Positions 51,355-63,728 are shown, counted from the first letter of the stretch. The stretch: 64,000 nucleotides of DNA from Wenjunlia vitaminophila DSM 41686 (GCF_000380165.1 NZ_KB904660.1:1-64000), one strand, 5' to 3'. The notes: a model not told the origin generated them from the sequence alone. Program-made: numbers and translations.

Positions 51355-51816
51355 CTAGGTGGGGAGGTCGAGCGGGGTGTTCACCAGGGCCGTCAGGTCG
51401 CGCACGAGTGTTGCGGTCCTCGGGTCGTCCAGGCCGCCCAGAGGTGCCAGGAGCCGGGTCAGCAGTGCCTGGACGGTGGCGATGGCGGGGGTGACGGCCT
51501 CGCGTCCCCGGTCGGTGAGGCCGAGCCGCACCACGCGGGTGTCCGCGGGGTCGCGGACGCGTTCGACGAGGCCGTCGCTCTCCAGGGTGCGGGCCAGCTT
51601 GGACACGTACAGCGCCTCCAGGCCGGTGTGGTCGGCCAGCTCCCGCTGGCTGGGTCGGCAGCCGGCCTCCTCCATGCCGAGCAGTGAGGACAGCAGTACG
51701 TACTGGGCGTGGGTCAGGCCCAACGGCGCCAGTGCGCGGTCGACCGCGACCCGCCACTTGATGGACAGCCGCCAGACCAGGTACCCGGGCGTTGGTTCTC
51801 TGAGTTCCCCGCTCAT
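51355..51816 (-). CDS. MarR-family transcriptional regulator
   Basis: A 153-residue winged-HTH repressor (GLTHAQYVLLSSLLGM; RELADHTGLEALYVSKLART; VERVRDPADTRVVRLGLTDR). The start is set at ATG 51816 (MSGELREP). A TATAAA-like -10 at 51824-51819 lies only 2 bp upstream, so the mRNA may be leaderless or nearly so, beginning at or just inside the start codon. A 25-bp near-perfect palindrome follows immediately upstream at 51826-51850. It is probably an autoregulated repressor of itself and the downstream hydrolase. Confidence 0.88.
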   Translation of the reverse strand: MSGELREPTPGYLVWRLSIKWRVAVDRALAPLGLTHAQYVLLSSLLGMEEAGCRPSQRELADHTGLEALYVSKLARTLESDGLVERVRDPADTRVVRLGLTDRGREAVTPAIATVQALLTRLLAPLGGLDDPRTATLVRDLTALVNTPLDLPT

Positions 51817-51818
51817 AC

Positions 51819-51850
51819 TTTTATAGTACATGGCTACTGTAGCCATGTAC
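51819..51850 (-). promoter_or_regulatory. MarR operator palindrome and overlapping promoter
   Basis: gtacatggctac-t-gtagccatgtac (51826-51850) is a 25-bp palindrome with 12-bp perfect arms. A TATAAA -10 (51824-51819, leftward) lies beside it, so bound repressor would cover the -35/-10 region. Confidence 0.75.
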
Positions 51851-52078
51851 ATGAATTAGGGCGAGGGGCACGGGGGGCCAGCGCTGCGGACGCCGGCCAG
51901 GGCGGGGGAGCTCGCGCGGACACTCCGCCGCGTCGATGAGCGGCGGTGGCCGAAAGCCGGGTCCCAACGCCGGCCGCCCGCGACGGGCACGGAGGGCTGG
52001 CTGCTCGCGACCACGGAATCCGGGGCCGGGCGTCGTCACAAGACCGGGGGCGGCGGGGCGGTGGGGTGCCGTGGGGTC

Positions 52079-53611
52079 TCAGGCGTCAGGGGCGGGGTCG
52101 TCCAGCGCCGCGTCCAACAGGCCGAGCGGTGGGCTGCCGAGGTTCAGCAGCGCGGTGTGGAACCGTTCCAGGCTGAACCGCGCGCCCCATCGGTCGCGGG
52201 CCCGCGACCGTAGCTCCAGTATCTCCAGCTTGCCCCACGTGTAACGGCCGTACGCGGCGTCGAAGGTGCCGCGCCGTGCCTCCGCGGCCGCGGCCGCGTG
52301 GGACAGGTGGGCGTCGGTCATGAACCGCCGGGTGGCCTCCGCGACGTCCATCGCGCCCGTGTGCAGGCCGATGGCGCAGTAGAGACGAGTGACCCGGGTG
52401 AGCGCCTCCAGCGCCACACCCACCGCGAACCGCGGGTCATGGCGGCGGAAGCCCTCCTCCAGGCAGACCTCCTCCGCGTAGTGCGCCCACCCCTCGCAGA
52501 AGGACAGCGAGTGCAACACCCGGCGCACCGGGGTCGGCGCCCGGCGCAGTGAGCGCCCGTGGGCGTAGTGGCCGGGAGCGACCTCGTGCACGGTGACCGC
52601 GGGCAGCGTGGTGCGGCTGAAGTTCTGTAGCCATTCACGGCGTTCCTCCTCGGGCCAGTCAGGCTCGGGAGGGGTCAGGTGGTACCAGGAGGGCGCCTCG
52701 GGCTCCTCCGGGCCCGCCCAGGTCATCATCGCCGACGACCAGCGGCGGGACGGGGGAGCGATCCCCACGAGGCACGTTCCGTCCAGGTGTGGGGCGAGGC
52801 GCCGCTCCCTGGTGAACTCCAGCACCTCGTCGGTGAGCCGCGCCGTCTCGGCCACCACCTGGTCGGCGTCGGGATGGTCGCCCAGTAGCTCCGGGACCAG
52901 CTCCGCCACGCTCCGGGACGGGTCCAGGTCCCGGCAGGCGTCGGCCAGGAGCTGCACCAGCCGGTCGCGTTCGGCGTCGGCCCGTTCGGCCAGTGCGGAC
53001 AGGTCCAGCGGAACGCCCTCCTGGCTGCCCATGAGCGCGGCCAGCGCGGCACCGCCCAGGGTGGGGTCCGGGTCGCCGAACTCGGCCGCCCTGGCCATGT
53101 GGGCGACCAGCCGTTCGTGTGCCCTGAGCGCCGCGGTGACCTCCGGACCCCCGGCCGGGTCGAGATCGGCCGTCAGCCCGCGGACCGCGCCGAGCAGGGC
53201 CTGCGCCACCGGTGCGGAGAGCAGGTCCAGCGAGGCGATGGCCCCGTCCACCGCGTCCGGCCACGCCGCGAGGTGCTGCCTCCGGGCCCGGGCGCGCTCC
53301 TCCGCGGGCGCGTACTCGCGGTCGTAGGCGGTCAGTTCCAGGTTGGACAGGTGGAGGTAGGGATCGCGGCGGTGCAGTTCCAGTTCGCCGAGCTGGACCC
53401 GCAGGGTCTCTTCGAACACCGACAGGTGGGCCTCGTCCTGGGGGTCGGCCAACGTCCCGCCGTCCCTCCGGGCCCGGCGCAGCGCGGCCAGTCCCGCCCG
53501 CACCCCCTCGGGGGAGAGGTCCTGCACCCGGCCATCGTACTGGTGCAACCCGGCCATCTCGCGCACCGAGGGCACCATCAGGTCGCAGACGGCCCGCATT
53601 CGATCGTCCAT
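52079..53611 (-). CDS. DUF885 family protein (putative metallopeptidase-like)
   Basis: A 510-residue protein. The DUF885 signature HEVAPGHYAHG followed by CEGWAHYAEE is the family's putative zinc-site pattern (H-E-x3-G-H ... E-G-W-A-x-Y-x-E). No signal peptide is visible, so it is cytoplasmic. ATG 53611 begins MDDRMRAVCDLMV, and the frame upstream is unrelated antisense coding. It diverges from etfB. Peptidase or carboxypeptidase activity is suspected for the family but not established here. Confidence 0.82.
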   Translation of the reverse strand: MDDRMRAVCDLMVPSVREMAGLHQYDGRVQDLSPEGVRAGLAALRRARRDGGTLADPQDEAHLSVFEETLRVQLGELELHRRDPYLHLSNLELTAYDREYAPAEERARARRQHLAAWPDAVDGAIASLDLLSAPVAQALLGAVRGLTADLDPAGGPEVTAALRAHERLVAHMARAAEFGDPDPTLGGAALAALMGSQEGVPLDLSALAERADAERDRLVQLLADACRDLDPSRSVAELVPELLGDHPDADQVVAETARLTDEVLEFTRERRLAPHLDGTCLVGIAPPSRRWSSAMMTWAGPEEPEAPSWYHLTPPEPDWPEEERREWLQNFSRTTLPAVTVHEVAPGHYAHGRSLRRAPTPVRRVLHSLSFCEGWAHYAEEVCLEEGFRRHDPRFAVGVALEALTRVTRLYCAIGLHTGAMDVAEATRRFMTDAHLSHAAAAAEARRGTFDAAYGRYTWGKLEILELRSRARDRWGARFSLERFHTALLNLGSPPLGLLDAALDDPAPDA

Positions 53612-53800
53612 GGGCCGAGCGTAGCGCCGGGGCGGAACGGACCCTGCGGTCGATCCCGAGGGTGACCGACACCACGTGCCGGCAGGCCGCGGAGGGCTGG
53701 ACCCGATGTAGCTACCGATGGGTAACATAGGTGGGCCATGGTCGTCCCGGCCTGCCGGGACGGTCGCGCCCACTCCGTTCGAGAGGTCGGTCTCTTCCCC

Positions 53801-54580
53801 ATGAAGATCGTCGTCTGTGTGAAGCAGGTTCCGGACACCGAGTCCGAGAAGGCGCTGCGGCCGGAGGACCTCACCCTGGACCGCGAAGCGGTGGACGCGG
53901 TGATGAACGAGATGGACGAGTTCGCCGTCGAGGAGGCGCTGCAACTCGCCGAGCGGACCGGCGGCGAGGTGACCGTGCTGCTCATGGGCCCCGAGCAGGG
54001 TGCGGACACCATCCGCAAGGCCCTGTCCATGGGGGCCGACCGGGCCCTGCACGTGGTCGACGACGCGCTCCGTGGTTCGGACGCGGTGGCCACCTCGGCG
54101 GTCCTCGCCGCCGCGCTGCGGGAGGTCGGGTTCGACCTCGTGCTGCTCGGCTGTGAGGCGTCCGACGCACGGACCTCCCTGGTACCGGCGATGCTCGCCG
54201 AGCGCCTCGGCCTGCCGCAACTCACCTTCGCGCAGAAGGTGGAGACCGACGGCACCGAGATCACCGTCGAACGGCTCACCGACTACGGCCACGACGTGGT
54301 GACCGCGCGGCTCCCGGCGCTGGTCTCCGTGGTGGAGAAGATCAACGAACCGCGGTACCCCACCTTCAAGGGGATCATGGCAGCCAAGAAGAAGCCGGTC
54401 CGCACCCTGGACCTGTCCGACCTGGAGCTCGACGCCACCGAGGTGGGTGCCGCCGGGGCCTGGAGCGCGGTGGACGACTTCACCGTCCGGCCCCCGCGCG
54501 CCGCCGGCGAACTCGTCAAGGACGAGGGCGAGGGCGGCCGGCAGCTCGTGGCCTTCCTGGCCGGGCGGAAGCTGGTGTGA
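53801..54580 (+). CDS. etfB: Electron transfer flavoprotein, beta subunit
   Basis: A 259-residue subunit of the FAD/AMP-containing electron carrier that accepts electrons from acyl-CoA and other dehydrogenases. Signatures are MKIVVCVKQVPDTES, VDAVMNEMDEFAVEEALQLA and the AMP-loop DYGHDVVTARLPALVSVVE, with a typical C-terminus (FKGIMAAKKKP). ATG 53801 begins the conserved MKIVVCVKQVPD; the upstream in-frame extension is rejected. It forms an operon with etfA (81-bp gap). Confidence 0.95.
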   Translation: MKIVVCVKQVPDTESEKALRPEDLTLDREAVDAVMNEMDEFAVEEALQLAERTGGEVTVLLMGPEQGADTIRKALSMGADRALHVVDDALRGSDAVATSAVLAAALREVGFDLVLLGCEASDARTSLVPAMLAERLGLPQLTFAQKVETDGTEITVERLTDYGHDVVTARLPALVSVVEKINEPRYPTFKGIMAAKKKPVRTLDLSDLELDATEVGAAGAWSAVDDFTVRPPRAAGELVKDEGEGGRQLVAFLAGRKLV

Positions 54581-54661
54581 CGCACCTCCCTCCCCTCCTC
54601 CCCGCCCCTCCGGTGGCCACGGACGCGGGCGCCCTCCCAACTTCCACAGGAGCGAGAACCC

Positions 54662-55624
54662 ATGGCTGAGATCCTGGTCCTGGTCGACCACCTCGACGGG
54701 GACGTCAAGAAGGTGACCCTCGAACTGCTCACCAAGGCCCGTGCGTTGGGGGAACCCGCGGCGGTGTTCGTCGGCCCGGGCTTCGACACCGCGGAAGGCC
54801 GGCTCGCGGAGTTCGGTGCGGGGAAGGTCTACGTGGCCGACGCCCCCGAGCTGACCTCTCACCCGGTGGCGCCCACGGCCGAGGTGCTCGCCCAGTTGGT
54901 GACGTCGCGAGAGCCGGCCGCGGTGCTGGTGGCCGGTACCGCCGAGGGAAAGGAGGTGGCCGCGCGGCTGGCGGTCAGGACCGGGTCCGGAGTGCTCACC
55001 GACGCGGTGGACGTCACCGAGGTCGAGGGCTGCCTCGTCGCCGAGCAGTCGGTCTTCGGCGGCTCGACGCTGGTACGGGCGCGGGTGACCCGCGGAACCC
55101 CGATCATCGCCATGCGCCCCAACGCCACGGAGCCCGAGCCGGCCCCCACCGCGGCCCAGCGGGTGGACGTCGCCGTGGCGCTCTCCGACGCCGCCAGGCT
55201 GGCCACCATCGCCCAACGGGTGTTCAAGCCGCGCAGCGGGCGCCCCGACCTCACCGAGGCCTCGGTCGTCGTCTCCGGAGGGCGCGGGGTCAACGGCGCC
55301 GAGAACTTCCCCGTGGTCGAGGAGCTCGCCGACGCGCTCGGCGGTGCGGTGGGCGCCTCCCGCGCCGCCGTTGACGCCGGGTGGTACCCGCACCAGTCGC
55401 AGGTGGGCCAGACCGGCAAGACCGTGTCGCCGCAGCTCTACGTCGCCGCGGGGATCTCCGGGGCGATCCAACACCGGGCCGGCATGCAGACCTCGAAGAC
55501 CATCGTCGCCGTCAACAAGGACCCGGAGGCGCCGATCTTCGATCTGGCCGACTTCGGGGTCATCGGCGACCTGTTCGACGTCCTGCCGCAGGCCACGGAG
55601 GAGGTCAGGGCCCGCAAGGGCTGA
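54662..55624 (+). CDS. etfA: Electron transfer flavoprotein, alpha subunit
   Basis: A 320-residue alpha subunit. The C-terminal FAD-binding domain has [60 protein letters not shown] and [20 protein letters not shown], all canonical. ATG 54662 has CAGGAG upstream. Together with EtfB it carries electrons to an ETF-quinone oxidoreductase, which is not in the window. Confidence 0.96.
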   Translation: MAEILVLVDHLDGDVKKVTLELLTKARALGEPAAVFVGPGFDTAEGRLAEFGAGKVYVADAPELTSHPVAPTAEVLAQLVTSREPAAVLVAGTAEGKEVAARLAVRTGSGVLTDAVDVTEVEGCLVAEQSVFGGSTLVRARVTRGTPIIAMRPNATEPEPAPTAAQRVDVAVALSDAARLATIAQRVFKPRSGRPDLTEASVVVSGGRGVNGAENFPVVEELADALGGAVGASRAAVDAGWYPHQSQVGQTGKTVSPQLYVAAGISGAIQHRAGMQTSKTIVAVNKDPEAPIFDLADFGVIGDLFDVLPQATEEVRARKG

Positions 55625-55738
55625 CCGCTCCGCCGTGACACGGCTGTGGAGTACGGTGAGCCGGGCCCGGTCGGGGCCCGGCTTCGCTGGTTCCACTCCG
55701 CTCCACCTGTTCGACCCATCAGCACCGGAGGCGCCCGT

Positions 55739-56611
55739 ATGTCCCCCCCTACCGCCGCGGAACTGCCCGTCGGCGAGAGTGAGTTCGACCGGGACACGGA
55801 GGTCGTCCCGCGTTCCGACGACCCCGGCGTGTTCGACGCGGTCCTCTCCTCGGGCTGGACGATCAGCCTGGGGATCAACGGTGGCTACCTGCTGGCGATC
55901 GCCGACCGGGCGCTGTCCCAGGTGCTGCCGCATCCGGACCCGCTCTCGGTGAGCGCCTACTACCTGACGGCGTCCGTCCCGGGACCGGCCGTGGTGCGCA
56001 CCGAGGTGGTGCGCACCGGGCGGTCGATGTCCACCGGGCAGGCCAGGGTGCTCCAGACGGACAGCGAGGGCAACGAGGTGGAACGGCTCCGAGTCGTGGC
56101 CCACCACGGGGACCTCGACGCGCTTCCCACGGAGGTGCGCACCTCGGCGTCGCCCCCGGTGATGCCACCGCCGCACCAGTGCGTCGGCGCGGAACACGCC
56201 CCCGACGGGGTGTTCGGCCCCCGGGAGACCAACGGGCTCATCGAGCGGCTGGATGTCCGCATGGACCCCGCGACGGTCGGCTGGGCGCTGGGCGAACCCT
56301 CGGGCCGCGGCGAGATCCGCGGTTGGTTCCGGCTCGCGGACGGGCGGCCCAACGACCCGCTGGCGGTGCTGCTGGCCACCGACGCGTTCCCACCCACGGC
56401 GTTCGACCTGGGGATACGGGGCTGGGTGCCCACCTTGGAGCTCACCGTCCACGTCCGTGCCAGGCCGGCTCCCGGGCCGCTGCGGGTGGTGCTGGGCACC
56501 CGCAACCTGGCCGGGGGCCTGCTGGAGGAGGACGCCGAGGTCTGGGACAGCGCCGACCGCCTGGTCGCCCAGTCCCGTCAGCTCGCCAGGACCCCCCGCC
56601 GGACACGGTGA
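55739..56611 (+). CDS. Thioesterase-superfamily (double hotdog, TesB-like) protein
   Basis: A 290-residue protein. The N-terminal half has [20 protein letters not shown] and a double-hotdog layout. The central segment [20 protein letters not shown] and the end [20 protein letters not shown] are typical of actinomycete TesB-like acyl-CoA thioesterases. ATG 55739 has CGGAGG upstream. It lies 114 bp after etfA, so a lipid-metabolism link is possible, but the substrate is unknown. A terminator follows. Confidence 0.82.
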   Translation: MSPPTAAELPVGESEFDRDTEVVPRSDDPGVFDAVLSSGWTISLGINGGYLLAIADRALSQVLPHPDPLSVSAYYLTASVPGPAVVRTEVVRTGRSMSTGQARVLQTDSEGNEVERLRVVAHHGDLDALPTEVRTSASPPVMPPPHQCVGAEHAPDGVFGPRETNGLIERLDVRMDPATVGWALGEPSGRGEIRGWFRLADGRPNDPLAVLLATDAFPPTAFDLGIRGWVPTLELTVHVRARPAPGPLRVVLGTRNLAGGLLEEDAEVWDSADRLVAQSRQLARTPRRTR

Positions 56612-56624
56612 CCCGACCGGTGCC

Positions 56625-56647
56625 GGCGGCGGGACCTCCCCGCCGCC
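56625..56647 (+). terminator. Terminator after the thioesterase gene
   Basis: A 9-bp perfect stem (ggcggcggg and complement) with a 5-nt loop, 13 bp beyond the stop codon. Confidence 0.7.
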
Positions 56648-56665
56648 CCGGACCCCGGGAGTATT

Positions 56666-56686
56666 CATCAGACAGGCCCTTAGGAT
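56666..56686 (+). promoter_or_regulatory. Solitary MITE-end-like sequence with a -10 box upstream of the cysteine desulfurase gene
   Basis: catcagacaggccct (56666-56680) repeats the terminal 14 bp of the MITE ends, and as in those copies a T(T)AG follows. Immediately after it, TAGGAT (56681-56686) is a good Streptomyces -10 box 9 nt before the start codon. No matching second end or element body is seen nearby. Confidence 0.5.
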
Positions 56687-56695
56687 GGCGTCACC

Positions 56696-57988
56696 ATGCC
56701 TTACCTCGACCACGCCGCCACGACACCGATGCTCCCGGAGGCCATCCAGGCCATGACCGAGGAGCTCGGCCACACCGGCAACGCGTCGTCGTTGCACGCG
56801 GCGGGGCGGCGTGCCCGACGGGTCGTTGAGGAGTCGCGCGAGGGGCTGGCCCGCGCCCTGGGCGCCCGGCCCAGCGAGGTCGTCTTCACCGGCGGCGGCA
56901 CCGAGTCGGACAACCTCGCCGTCAAGGGGCTGTACTGGTCCCGCCGGGCGGAGGACCCACGCCGGGTACGGGTGCTGGCCAGCCCGGTGGAGCACCACGC
57001 GGTGCTGGACGCGGTCATCTGGCTCGCCGAGCACGAGGGCGCGGTGCTGGAGTGGCTGCCGGTGGACTCCCACGGCCGGGTGCACCCCGAGGCGCTGCGC
57101 CGAGCGCTGGAGGCGGACCCGCACAGCGTCGCCCTGGCCACCGTGATGTGGGCCAACAACGAGGTCGGCACCGTGATGCCGGTGCGCCAACTCGCCGACG
57201 TCGCCCATGAGTTCGAGGTGCCGCTGCACGCGGACGCCGTCCAGGCGCTGGGACAGGTGCCCCTGGACTTCGCCTCCTCCGGGCTGGACGCGATGACCGT
57301 CACCGGACACAAGGTCGGCGGGCCGTACGGTGTGGGCGCGCTGGTGCTCGGCCGGGAGCACGCCCCGGTCCCCCAGCTCCACGGCGGTGGACAGGAGCGT
57401 GAGGTCCGCTCGGGGACGCTGGACGTCCCGTCGATCGTGGCCTTCGCGGTCGCCGCCGAGCACGCCGTGCGGGGCCGGGAGGACTTCGCCCGGAGGATCG
57501 GCGAGCTCCGCGACGACCTGGTGCGCGCGGTGACCGGGGCGGTGCCCGACGCGGTGCTCAACGGCGACCCCGACCCGCGGGGCCGGCTGCCGGGCAACGC
57601 CCACTTCTCCTTCCCCGGGTGCGAGGGTGACTCCCTGCTCCTGCTGCTGGACGCCCGGGGCATCGAGTGCTCCACCGGATCGGCCTGCTCGGCCGGCGTC
57701 GCCCAACCCAGCCACGTGCTGCTGGCCATGGGCGCGGACGCGGACCGGGCGCGCGGCTCGCTGCGCTTCTCCCTCGGCCACACCTCCACCCGGGCTGACG
57801 TGGACGCCCTCACGGAGGTGATCGGCCCCGTGGTGGCCAGGGCCCGCCGGGCGACCGACGGGAGCACCTCGGGCGTCGAACGCCGCCCGCCGGAGCGGCA
57901 CCACGGCCCCGAACAGGGCCGTCCGTCCGGCGCCGGGGCCGGGGACACCGGCGAACGGACGCGTGGCGAGCGCTGCGGCACCCGATAG
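56696..57988 (+). CDS. Cysteine desulfurase (NifS/IscS type)
   Basis: A 430-residue PLP enzyme that transfers sulfur from cysteine. Signatures are [10 protein letters not shown] at the start, [13 protein letters not shown] (PLP lysine) and the mobile Cys in [11 protein letters not shown]. The C-terminus carries an extra 40-50-residue hydrophilic, Pro/Arg/Gly-rich tail. ATG 56696 is near a -10-like TAGGAT at 56681-56686, so a leaderless or very short mRNA is likely. mnmA follows at 58031, which strongly suggests that it supplies sulfur for tRNA 2-thiolation. Confidence 0.93.
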   Translation: MPYLDHAATTPMLPEAIQAMTEELGHTGNASSLHAAGRRARRVVEESREGLARALGARPSEVVFTGGGTESDNLAVKGLYWSRRAEDPRRVRVLASPVEHHAVLDAVIWLAEHEGAVLEWLPVDSHGRVHPEALRRALEADPHSVALATVMWANNEVGTVMPVRQLADVAHEFEVPLHADAVQALGQVPLDFASSGLDAMTVTGHKVGGPYGVGALVLGREHAPVPQLHGGGQEREVRSGTLDVPSIVAFAVAAEHAVRGREDFARRIGELRDDLVRAVTGAVPDAVLNGDPDPRGRLPGNAHFSFPGCEGDSLLLLLDARGIECSTGSACSAGVAQPSHVLLAMGADADRARGSLRFSLGHTSTRADVDALTEVIGPVVARARRATDGSTSGVERRPPERHHGPEQGRPSGAGAGDTGERTRGERCGTR

Positions 57989-58030
57989 TCGGTGGGTGCC
58001 GTCCGCCGCCGTCGTTACCCTGGACGCACC

Positions 58031-59230
58031 ATGACTGAGTTTCCCGGTGCCCCAGCCGATCAGCCCGCGGCCGTTCCCGCCGCCTCCGCCTCCGGCCCCT
58101 CGTCCCCGCAGCCGCCGGAGAGCGGCCGGCCGCTGCGGGTGCTCGCGGCGATGTCCGGCGGGGTGGACTCCGCCGTCGCCGCGGCCAGGGCCGCGGCGGC
58201 GGGCCACGAGGTGACCGGGGTGCACCTGGCGCTGTCCGCCAACCCCCAGTCGTTCCGGACCGGCGCCCGGGGCTGCTGCACCCTGGAGGACTCCCGGGAC
58301 GCCAGGCGCGCCGCGGACGTCATCGGCATCCCCTTCTACGTGTGGGACCTCGCCGAGCGCTTCCAGCAGGACGTGATCGAGGACTTCGTCGCCGAGTACG
58401 CGGCCGGGCGCACTCCCAACCCCTGCCTGCGGTGCAACGAGAAGATCAAGTTCGCTGCGCTGCTCGACAAGGCCCTCGGGCTGGGCTTCGACGCGGTCTG
58501 CACCGGCCACTACGCCAAGGTCGTGGTCACCCCCGACGGGCGACGGGAGCTGCACCGCGCCGCGGACCCCGCCAAGGACCAGTCCTACGTCCTCGGTGTG
58601 CTGGACGCCGAGCAACTCGCCCATGCGATGTTCCCCCTCGGTGACACCGACGCCACCAAGGAGGAGATCCGGGCGGAGGCGGAGCGCCGGGGGCTGGCCG
58701 TGGCCCGCAAGCCGGACAGCCATGACATCTGCTTCATCGCGGACGGCGACACCCAGGGCTTCCTCGCCCGACGCCTGGGCCCGGCCGAGGGCGACATCCT
58801 GGACGTGGACGGCACCAGGCTCGGCAGGCACAACGGGGCCTACGGGTTCACCGTGGGGCAGCGGAAGGGACTGCGGATCGGGACCCCGGCCCCGGACGGC
58901 AAGCCCCGCTACGTGCTGGACATCTCGCCGGTGGAGAACACGGTCACGGTCGGGCCGGCCGCGGCCCTGGACGTGACGGCGCTCACCGCCATCAGGCCGC
59001 GCTGGTGCGGTGAGCCGCCGCAGGGCCCCGCGGAGTACACCGCGCAGCTTCGGGCCCACGGTGGCGAGGTGCCGGTGGCCGCCGAGTTGGTGGACGGCGA
59101 ACTGCGGGTGCGCCTCGCCTCCCCTGCCCGGGGGGTGGCCCCCGGGCAGGCCGTGGTGCTGTACGACGGCACCCGGGTGGTCGGTTCGGCCACCATCGCC
59201 ACGACCGAGCGCGTCGCCGTGACCGCGTGA
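58031..59230 (+). CDS. mnmA: tRNA-specific 2-thiouridylase
   Basis: A 399-residue ATP-PPi-loop enzyme that makes 2-thiouridine at U34 of tRNAs for Glu, Gln and Lys. The PP-loop SGGVDS is at about residues 42-47. The catalytic Cys pair lies in [14 protein letters not shown] and [26 protein letters not shown] leads into the C-terminal barrel. An extension of about 30 residues (Pro/Ala/Ser-rich) precedes the PP-loop. ATG 58031 follows a TACCCT -10 with only 9 nt between, so the mRNA is probably leaderless. The adjacent cysteine desulfurase is the sulfur donor by context. Confidence 0.95.
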   Translation: MTEFPGAPADQPAAVPAASASGPSSPQPPESGRPLRVLAAMSGGVDSAVAAARAAAAGHEVTGVHLALSANPQSFRTGARGCCTLEDSRDARRAADVIGIPFYVWDLAERFQQDVIEDFVAEYAAGRTPNPCLRCNEKIKFAALLDKALGLGFDAVCTGHYAKVVVTPDGRRELHRAADPAKDQSYVLGVLDAEQLAHAMFPLGDTDATKEEIRAEAERRGLAVARKPDSHDICFIADGDTQGFLARRLGPAEGDILDVDGTRLGRHNGAYGFTVGQRKGLRIGTPAPDGKPRYVLDISPVENTVTVGPAAALDVTALTAIRPRWCGEPPQGPAEYTAQLRAHGGEVPVAAELVDGELRVRLASPARGVAPGQAVVLYDGTRVVGSATIATTERVAVTA

Positions 59231-59382
59231 CCCGGTCGGTCGGCGCCCCTGCTCCTGGACGTCGTGCATCCCGCCCCTCCTCCACCCGCGTTCAGTGACC
59301 GTGCGAACACCATAAGTGAGGGGTCCGACAGCGCCCGCCGCGCTTGTCGGGTCCCGCCGTGCCCAGGTGGTACGCATGGGGC

Positions 59383-60060
59383 ATGAGTACGCATCTGATC
59401 ACCGGTGCCGGTTCCGGCATCGGTGCCGTCGTGGCGACACGGCTCGCCGAGCGCGGCGCCGAACTCGTCCTGCTCGCCCGCAACGAGCGCCGGGCCGAGG
59501 AACTGGCGGAACGCTTCCCGGGCAGTCGCACCGTCGTCGCCGACCTGGGCAGGCCGCTGGAACTGGCCCCACTCCACCTGCCGGACCGGCTCGACTCGCT
59601 GCTCCACATCGCCGGTGTCCTCTCGTTGGGGCCGGTGTCCGAGACGGATGCGGCCACCTGGAGCACCGTGCTGACGACCAATCTGGTGGCGCCCGCGGAG
59701 CTGACCCGGCTGGCCCTGCCGGCGCTGCGGGCCGCCCGCGGGCAGGTGGTCTTCGTCAACTCCGGCTCCGGACTGCGGGCCAACCCCGGCTGGGCCGCCT
59801 ACGCCGCGAGCAAGCACGGGCTGCGCGCGCTGGCGGACGCGTTGCGCGCCGAGGAGCACGACAGCGGCGTCCGGGTGACCTCGGTGTACCCGGGGCGCAC
59901 CGCCACCCCGATGCAGGAGCACACCCACGCGTTGGAGGGCAAGCCGTACGATCCCGCCGCGCTGATCGACCCGGAGTCGGTGGCGACCGCCGTCCTGACG
60001 GCGCTGGACCTCCCGCGGGACGCGGAGATGACCGATGTGACGGTCCGCCCGGGGAAGTAG
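59383..60060 (+). CDS. Short-chain dehydrogenase/reductase (SDR)
   Basis: A 225-residue classical SDR. The cofactor motif TGAGSGIG and the catalytic Ser in FVNSGSGLRANPGWAAYAASK are present with the Tyr and Lys (YxxxK) in YAASK. Asp after beta-strand 3 (VVADLG) and the RN-type residues after strand 2 suggest NADP preference. ATG 59383 begins MSTHLITGAGSG. It lies between mnmA and the MetE-like gene, which starts 14 bp after its stop. The substrate is unknown. Confidence 0.88.
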   Translation: MSTHLITGAGSGIGAVVATRLAERGAELVLLARNERRAEELAERFPGSRTVVADLGRPLELAPLHLPDRLDSLLHIAGVLSLGPVSETDAATWSTVLTTNLVAPAELTRLALPALRAARGQVVFVNSGSGLRANPGWAAYAASKHGLRALADALRAEEHDSGVRVTSVYPGRTATPMQEHTHALEGKPYDPAALIDPESVATAVLTALDLPRDAEMTDVTVRPGK

Positions 60061-60073
60061 CTACCCTTCCCCG

Positions 60074-61084
60074 GTGAGTACCAACGGAAGTCTCGTTTGG
60101 CCCGAGTCCCTCGCCACCGGTGTCGGCTCCATGCCCGGCACGGACGTCCGCGAGAGCGTGCGCACCGTGGTGGAAACCCTCGAGGCGCTCCCGCACCTGC
60201 CGGAGCTGCCCGCCCGCGGACCCGGGGCGGACATGGTCGGACGTTCCCTCGGCCTGCTGGTCGAACTGTACGCGCACGTACAGCCGTCGGGCTGGCGGTT
60301 CGCGGACCGCCCGGGCCGGGACCGGCGGCGGGCCGAGGGGTTCCTCCGGGAGGACCTGGACGCGCTGGAGGAGTTCACCCAGGGGTACGCGGGCCTGTTG
60401 AAGATCCAGGTGGTCGGGCCGTGGACGTTGGCCGCCCAGGTGGAGCTGCGCGGCGGGGAGGCGGCCCTCGGTGACCCGGGGGCCTGTCGGGACATCACCG
60501 CCTCGCTGGCCGAGGGGGTGCGGCTGCACGCCGACGAGGTCCGCCGCCGCGTACCGGGAGCCGCGCTGGTGGTGCAGGTCGACGAGCCCTTGCTGACCGC
60601 GGTGCTCACCGGCCGGGTGCCGACCGCCAGCGGCTACCGGGTCCACGGGGCGGCGGACCGCGGGGTGGTGGAGGGAGCCCTGCGCGAGGTGGTGGACGCC
60701 GTTGACGCGCCCGTGGTCATGCACTCGTGCGCCCCCGGAGTGCCCATCGGGCTGCTGCGTCGGGCCGGGGCCGCGGCCATCTCGCTCGACGCCTCCCTGC
60801 TCACGGAAAGTGACGACGAAATGGTGGGGGAGGCGGTTGAGGCGGGGACGGTGCTGTTCGCCGGTGTCGTGCCCTCCGTGGAGGGCCCACTGTCGGACCC
60901 CGGGGGTAGCGTCGAGGGTGTCCGGAAGCTGTGGCGCAGGTTGGGGCTGGATCCGGCCGCTCTGTCGAGGGCGGTGGCGATCACTCCGGCATGCGGTCTC
61001 GCGGGGGCCTCCCCGGCCTACGCGCGGTCCGCTCTCGCCAGGTGCGTTCGGGCGGCGAGGGCGCTCGCGGATAACCCCGAGTAG
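60074..61084 (+). CDS. Cobalamin-independent methionine synthase C-terminal-domain protein
   Basis: A 336-residue protein consisting only of a MetE-type C-terminal barrel. WPESLATGVGSMPGTDV begins the domain, QVVGPWTLAA and VVQVDEPLLTAVL follow, and VVMHSCAPGVPIGLL plus ITPACGLAGASP supply the His/Cys-type zinc ligands of MetE. The N-terminal half of full MetE (about 750 residues) is absent, so classical methionine synthesis from methyl-THF-polyglutamate is uncertain. A TACCCT -10 lies 6 nt before the GTG start, which suggests a leaderless mRNA. Methyl donor and acceptor are unknown. Confidence 0.82.
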   Translation: MSTNGSLVWPESLATGVGSMPGTDVRESVRTVVETLEALPHLPELPARGPGADMVGRSLGLLVELYAHVQPSGWRFADRPGRDRRRAEGFLREDLDALEEFTQGYAGLLKIQVVGPWTLAAQVELRGGEAALGDPGACRDITASLAEGVRLHADEVRRRVPGAALVVQVDEPLLTAVLTGRVPTASGYRVHGAADRGVVEGALREVVDAVDAPVVMHSCAPGVPIGLLRRAGAAAISLDASLLTESDDEMVGEAVEAGTVLFAGVVPSVEGPLSDPGGSVEGVRKLWRRLGLDPAALSRAVAITPACGLAGASPAYARSALARCVRAARALADNPE

Positions 61085-63496
<2,412 letters not shown>

Positions 63497-63534
63497 ACGG
63501 TGCAGCTCAACAGGTTCACGGATCACCCGTACGG

Positions 63535-63568
63535 TGCATACCAGAGCTAGAGGGGTGCGCGGTATGCA
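63535..63568. repeat. Spaced 8-bp inverted repeat after ligA
   Basis: tgcatacc and ggtatgca with 18 bp between, in the 232-bp gap between ligA and the next gene. It could be an operator for the downstream membrane-protein gene or part of a weak terminator. Confidence 0.4.
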
Positions 63569-63728
63569 ATCGGGCAACCACTTCCGATCGCTGCCCCCTG
63601 CCGCCGTATCGGGCCTACTGTTGAGGTTGCGCGCCTGCATCCGCTGGTCAACGGCTACCTTCTGCCGCCTCGCGGGCACGACACCCTTGGACCGCTTTGA
63701 GGGCCCACAGGCTGCGAGAGGGACGGGC

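Noticed and set aside
52079-59377. A 2432-codon open frame on the minus strand
   Set aside because: Only its 5'-truncated part (52079-53611) is a real gene (DUF885). The rest is antisense to etfB, etfA, the thioesterase, cysteine desulfurase and mnmA, all of which have clear family motifs. Long antisense frames are expected at this GC.
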